Positions 61,261 through 64,000 of a stretch of DNA of 64,000 nucleotides are shown here, piece by piece (the stretch's first letter is position 1; each line of letters opens with the position of its first letter). The position numbers were made by a program, and so were the translations under genes. Origin of the DNA: Salinisphaera shabanensis E1L3A (GTDB lineage Bacteria; Pseudomonadota; Gammaproteobacteria; Nevskiales; Salinisphaeraceae); the NCBI RefSeq assembly GCF_000215955.2, contig NZ_AFNV02000018.1, positions 31,102 through 95,101 on the forward strand, given 5' to 3'. The notes below the pieces were generated by a model. That model did no database searches and was not told the origin of the DNA. It saw nothing but the letters and a program-made list of their open reading frames with translations.

Positions 61261-61758
61261 TTAAACGTCGGCGAGCGCCTGCCATTCCAACCAGTCGATA
61301 TCGCGCCCCGGTCGGGCCACGTGTTTGAACGCCCAGGCGTCTGTCAGCCATCGACGCAACGCGCTGTCGAGCCGTGCTTCGAGCCCCGTCTCGTGCTCGC
61401 TGTTGCGCACCCAGAAGAAAAGCTGGGCATCGTAGCCACGCTTGGGCGAAGGCTCGACATACACACAGCCGAGACACTGGGATTCATCGGGCCGCATCAC
61501 GGTGTAGGCGAACGAGCGGCGTATCTGGAATTCTTTCTGATGCCACGCCAGATCGATCAGGTTCTGTTCCAGAGACAAATCAGCTGCCGGCCATGCGTCT
61601 GCCGGCCCGAATAACCCCGCGAGCCGCATACGGCTGCTCATCACCGCATCGTAGTCTTTCACCGCGTCATGAATCGTCAACGGCCGCACAGTAAAGTCCG
61701 GTTCGTTGAGGCCCATCGGGATGTCGAAATCGGCGGCGATAAACGATGTCATGGGCAT
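61261..61758 (-). CDS. GNAT-like acetyltransferase-fold protein
   Basis: A protein of about 165 residues starting at 61758 (MPMTSF) or 61752. The DFTVRPLTIHDAVKDYDAVMSS start, the SFAYTVMRPDESQCLGCVYVEPS strand and the following RGYDAQLFFWVRNSE suggest a GNAT fold. The acetyl-CoA loop (normally Q/RxxGxG/A) is not obvious, so activity is uncertain. A longer in-frame ORF reaching 61941 overlaps the channel gene and is rejected. Confidence 0.65.
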   Translation of the reverse strand: MPMTSFIAADFDIPMGLNEPDFTVRPLTIHDAVKDYDAVMSSRMRLAGLFGPADAWPAADLSLEQNLIDLAWHQKEFQIRRSFAYTVMRPDESQCLGCVYVEPSPKRGYDAQLFFWVRNSEHETGLEARLDSALRRWLTDAWAFKHVARPGRDIDWLEWQALADV

Positions 61759-61802
61759 AGCATAACCAACGTTGCAGAGGCGCCCGTCATTGGCGTGGCC
61801 AC

Positions 61803-62942
61803 TCAGCCGACGGCCGTGCCATGCGTCGATGCGATAGCGCGTAGGCAGGCCTTGATCCGGGCCGGCGTCGGCTCCTGGTTCGCGCGCACCATCACGATCA
61901 GGCCACTGCCGCGAACGCGCGTGTCGGCAGAAGGGTTGCACACCACCTCGCCGGCTTCGTCGGTATATGCCAGCGCCGTACCGAGATCCGACTGAATCAG
62001 CGCAGCGACGAGATCGGCCCAGCGTACATCGTCGATGGTCAAATCGTAGCGCTGGGAATGATCGCCGTGATGGGTAAACAGATTTTCCATCATCGTTTCC
62101 ACCCCGGGCGCGACGATCGCACGCACGATCAATTCCGGGTACGCACGGATCGGTCGTATAACCGAATGCGCGCCCAGATCGCGCAGGCGCTGACGATTGG
62201 CATCGTCAACGCATTCCACGACGACGTGGGTGCGCTCGCGATCGATCATCGCCGTTAATCGATGGGTGGTATCGAACGTCGAGCTGTCGGCGCGGCGGTC
62301 GTAGTGATCGTGTGCGAGCACGACGATATGGCGCGCGTATTCAGGCTCGACCCGTGCCAGATCGTCGACATTGTCGGCCTCGCCGTGGCGATGCAGTGCC
62401 CCGAGCTCGCGCAGCGTATCCGGCAACCCGTGCGGGAAACCCGTGGTCAGAAATTGAATCGGCAGATCGGCAAACGCCGGCGTTTCGCGAATCTGGCGAA
62501 CGAACAGTTCACAGTATCGCGCGCCGTTGTACCTGGGCGTATTGACGACGAGCAGGTGATCTTCCATATCCCAGTCCCATTTGCCTTCGAGCATGCGCTG
62601 ACGCCGTTGCAGGCGGTAGTCGATATAGTCACTGGCCAACTGTGCGAGCACGGTAATGCCCACGGCATAGAGTAGAATCACGGTCGCGACGCGACCGGCA
62701 TGCGTTGCAGCGGAAAAATCGCCGTAGCCGACGGTGGTGAGGGTGGTAAGCGTCAGCCAGATCGCATCGGCCGCGCCGATATCTTCAAACGCAAGCATTG
62801 CCAGCGTATGAGTGACGATCACTGCCAGTAGCACGAGCAGAAGACGCCGCACGCGCGATCCGATATCGAAATACAGCTCGCGCGCGACTCGCTTGTGCGA
62901 GCGCGTACGCAGGCGTAGACGCCGGAGCTTCAACCCCAGCAT
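61803..62942 (-). CDS. Two-helix potassium channel with RCK/TrkA-N domain
   Basis: A 379-residue inner-membrane channel. Helix 1 (LLLVLLAVIVTHTLAMLAF) and helix 2 (VATVILLYAVGITVLAQL) flank the selectivity filter TLTTLTTVGYGDF (about 64-76). The cytoplasmic region is a TrkA-N/RCK-like domain (HLLVVNTPRYNGARYCELFVRQI; HVVVECVDDANRQRLRDLGA). The nucleotide-binding glycines are replaced by NTPRYNG. A C-terminal TrkA-C-like segment follows. Confidence 0.87.
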   Translation of the reverse strand: MLGLKLRRLRLRTRSHKRVARELYFDIGSRVRRLLLVLLAVIVTHTLAMLAFEDIGAADAIWLTLTTLTTVGYGDFSAATHAGRVATVILLYAVGITVLAQLASDYIDYRLQRRQRMLEGKWDWDMEDHLLVVNTPRYNGARYCELFVRQIRETPAFADLPIQFLTTGFPHGLPDTLRELGALHRHGEADNVDDLARVEPEYARHIVVLAHDHYDRRADSSTFDTTHRLTAMIDRERTHVVVECVDDANRQRLRDLGAHSVIRPIRAYPELIVRAIVAPGVETMMENLFTHHGDHSQRYDLTIDDVRWADLVAALIQSDLGTALAYTDEAGEVVCNPSADTRVRGSGLIVMVRANQEPTPARIKACLRAIASTHGTAVG

Positions 62943-63053
62943 GTGTTATCGCTGCCGCCGGCAAGGCCAGCGTGTTGAAAACCGTTCCCCCGCATAGTGC
63001 CTACGATACGCATAGGGCGGCGCAAAACGAACCGCGCATTGGTACGGCGTGTA

Positions 63054-63389
63054 TCAGGCCGCGCCCCATAGCGCTTCCAATGTCCAAAGGACAACCATGC
63101 CGATCGCGATCGTGTAGAAAATGCTGCGTGTGCGCCAGGCCACCACCGCGGCAGCGGCCGCGGCGAACAAACGCAGATTGCTCGCGGATAAGGCGATCGC
63201 GCCGTCCTGTACAACCACCGCCGGCAGAATGATTGCCGACAGTACGGCCGCCGGTACGAAACGCAGCGCCCTCTGCACCGCCGCCGGCATCTCGAGCGAA
63301 TCGATCATTGCGATGAACGACCAGCGCAGTACAAACGTCAGTAGCCCGACGCAGACGACGGCTGTCCACACATAGGCATCACTACTCAT
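63054..63389 (-). CDS. azlD: AzlD-family branched-chain amino acid exporter subunit
   Basis: The small partner of AzlC, 111 residues with three to four helices (AYVWTAVVCVGLLTFVLRWSF; FVPAAVLSAIILPAVVV). The start at 63389 (MSSDAYVW) overlaps the azlC stop by 4 bases. The much longer in-frame ORF to 63779 would lie inside azlC and is a shadow. Confidence 0.85.
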   Translation of the reverse strand: MSSDAYVWTAVVCVGLLTFVLRWSFIAMIDSLEMPAAVQRALRFVPAAVLSAIILPAVVVQDGAIALSASNLRLFAAAAAAVVAWRTRSIFYTIAIGMVVLWTLEALWGAA

Positions 63390-64000
63390 ACGCGCCCGCC
63401 TTCGTCGGTCAGCCGGGCCACGGCAACACCGGCCGCAATCCCGGCGAGCGCACCCAGTATCAAGCCCAGATTCCACGGCAGTCCATGACCCGCAACGGCC
63501 ACGCTGCCGCCAACCGCGGCAGCCGCAATGCTCGCCCGATCGCGTATGGCCGGCATGATCATCGCCAGAAAAACCAGCGGGATCGCAAACTCGAGATTCC
63601 ACGCGTCGGGCAGGCGTGCCCCCGCCTGCGCGCCCACGATCGTACCGATCTGCCAACAGCTCCAGAGCGGCAGCGCGACACCCAGATAAAACGCCACACG
63701 TCGCGAAAGCGCGTCGCGCTCGGCAAAGCCGTACAGCCCGAACACATACGGCTGATCGGTCAGAAAATACGCCAGACACGCGCGCGTGCCAGCACGAGCA
63801 CCACGAAAATACGGCGCAATCGATGCGCTATACATCATGAAGCGCAGATTGATGAAGAAAACAGTGATGAGAATGATCAATAGCGGCGCGCCGTCGTAGA
63901 GCAGCTGCATCGTCGCGAGCTGCGCCGCGCCGGCGAACACGAAAACCGACAGCGCGCTCGCCACCCATGGCGACAGCCCTAGATGTGATCTTTCAGTAGG
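63386..64000 (-). CDS. azlC: AzlC-family branched-chain amino acid exporter, 5' end outside the window
   Basis: The large subunit of a branched-chain amino acid exporter. The frame stays open to base 64000. The visible part begins PTERSHLGLSPWVASALSVF and continues VFAGAAQLATMQLL, a typical AzlC segment, followed by FINLRFMMYSASIAPYFRG and YFLTDQPYVFGLYGF. About 205 residues are visible; the N-terminus is beyond the edge. A GTG at 63964 lies inside this conserved segment and is not the start. Confidence 0.9.
   Translation of the reverse strand, partial: PTERSHLGLSPWVASALSVFVFAGAAQLATMQLLYDGAPLLIILITVFFINLRFMMYSASIAPYFRGARAGTRACLAYFLTDQPYVFGLYGFAERDALSRRVAFYLGVALPLWSCWQIGTIVGAQAGARLPDAWNLEFAIPLVFLAMIMPAIRDRASIAAAAVGGSVAVAGHGLPWNLGLILGALAGIAAGVAVARLTDEGGRV

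Noticed and set aside
63390..63779. Long N-terminal extension of AzlD
   Set aside because: It is the wrong frame of azlC; the translation is Arg/Gly/Cys-rich and the real start overlaps the azlC stop.
1..64000. CRISPR arrays, insertion sequences, prophage or integrase genes
   Set aside because: No regularly spaced direct repeats, transposase motifs or inverted-repeat-bounded elements were seen anywhere in the window.

Overview
The window reads as a chromosome segment of a GC-rich gammaproteobacterium. Evidence: the ruvC-ruvA-ruvB-ybgC-tolQ-tolR-tolA-tolB order with yebC upstream, a complete ccmABCDEFGHI set, and the uvrC-pgsA-tRNA-Gly-tRNA-Cys arrangement. A halophile such as a Salinisphaera relative is a guess, suggested by the very acidic linker in the E2 subunit of 2-oxoglutarate dehydrogenase. 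There is no insertion sequence, prophage or CRISPR array, and gene density is high. A FliA-type promoter in front of a chemoreceptor implies flagellar motility.

Region 1 (1-22,959, all minus strand) is housekeeping. In order it holds the Tol envelope system with YbgC, the RuvABC Holliday-junction machine, YebC, the Kup potassium transporter, 2-oxoglutarate dehydrogenase (sucA-sucB-lpd), GalU, a MaoC-like dehydratase, the cytochrome c maturation operon and tRNA-Leu(UAA).

Region 2 (about 22,960-34,959, plus strand) is a compact exopolysaccharide operon in which most genes overlap by a few bases. It encodes an outer-membrane export lipoprotein, a Wzz/GumC-type co-polymerase, a CpsD-like ATPase with a damaged P-loop, an O-antigen ligase/polymerase, a secreted BNR-type protein that could be a polysaccharide lyase, three glycosyltransferases, a WcaJ-type initiating transferase and an outer-membrane beta-barrel. 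A Wzx-like flippase faces it on the other strand.

Region 3 (36,483-50,102) is the accessory highlight. It holds a stand-alone phosphopantetheinyl transferase, two alpha/beta-hydrolase-fold proteins resembling the exosortase-associated hydrolase pair, and a 3,756-residue hybrid NRPS-PKS. I read the megasynthase as C-A-T / KS-AT-ACP / aminotransferase / C-A-T. It has a mycosubtilin- or microcystin-like internal aminotransferase but no terminal thioesterase or reductase. A 31-codon ORF with a good ribosome-binding site ends on the megasynthase start codon, which itself lacks one. No exosortase, MbtH protein or dedicated exporter lies in the window. Whether the NRPS-PKS product is a free small molecule or is joined to the neighbouring polysaccharide cannot be told from sequence alone.

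Region 4 (50,460-64,000) returns to ordinary genes: tRNA-Cys and tRNA-Gly with a clear promoter and terminators, pgsA, uvrC, a family-5 uracil-DNA glycosylase, rraA, dsbB, a chemoreceptor, topoisomerase IB, MltF, a fluoroacetate-dehalogenase-like hydrolase, small proteins, a GNAT protein, a potassium channel and AzlCD. tolB and azlC run off the two ends of the window.
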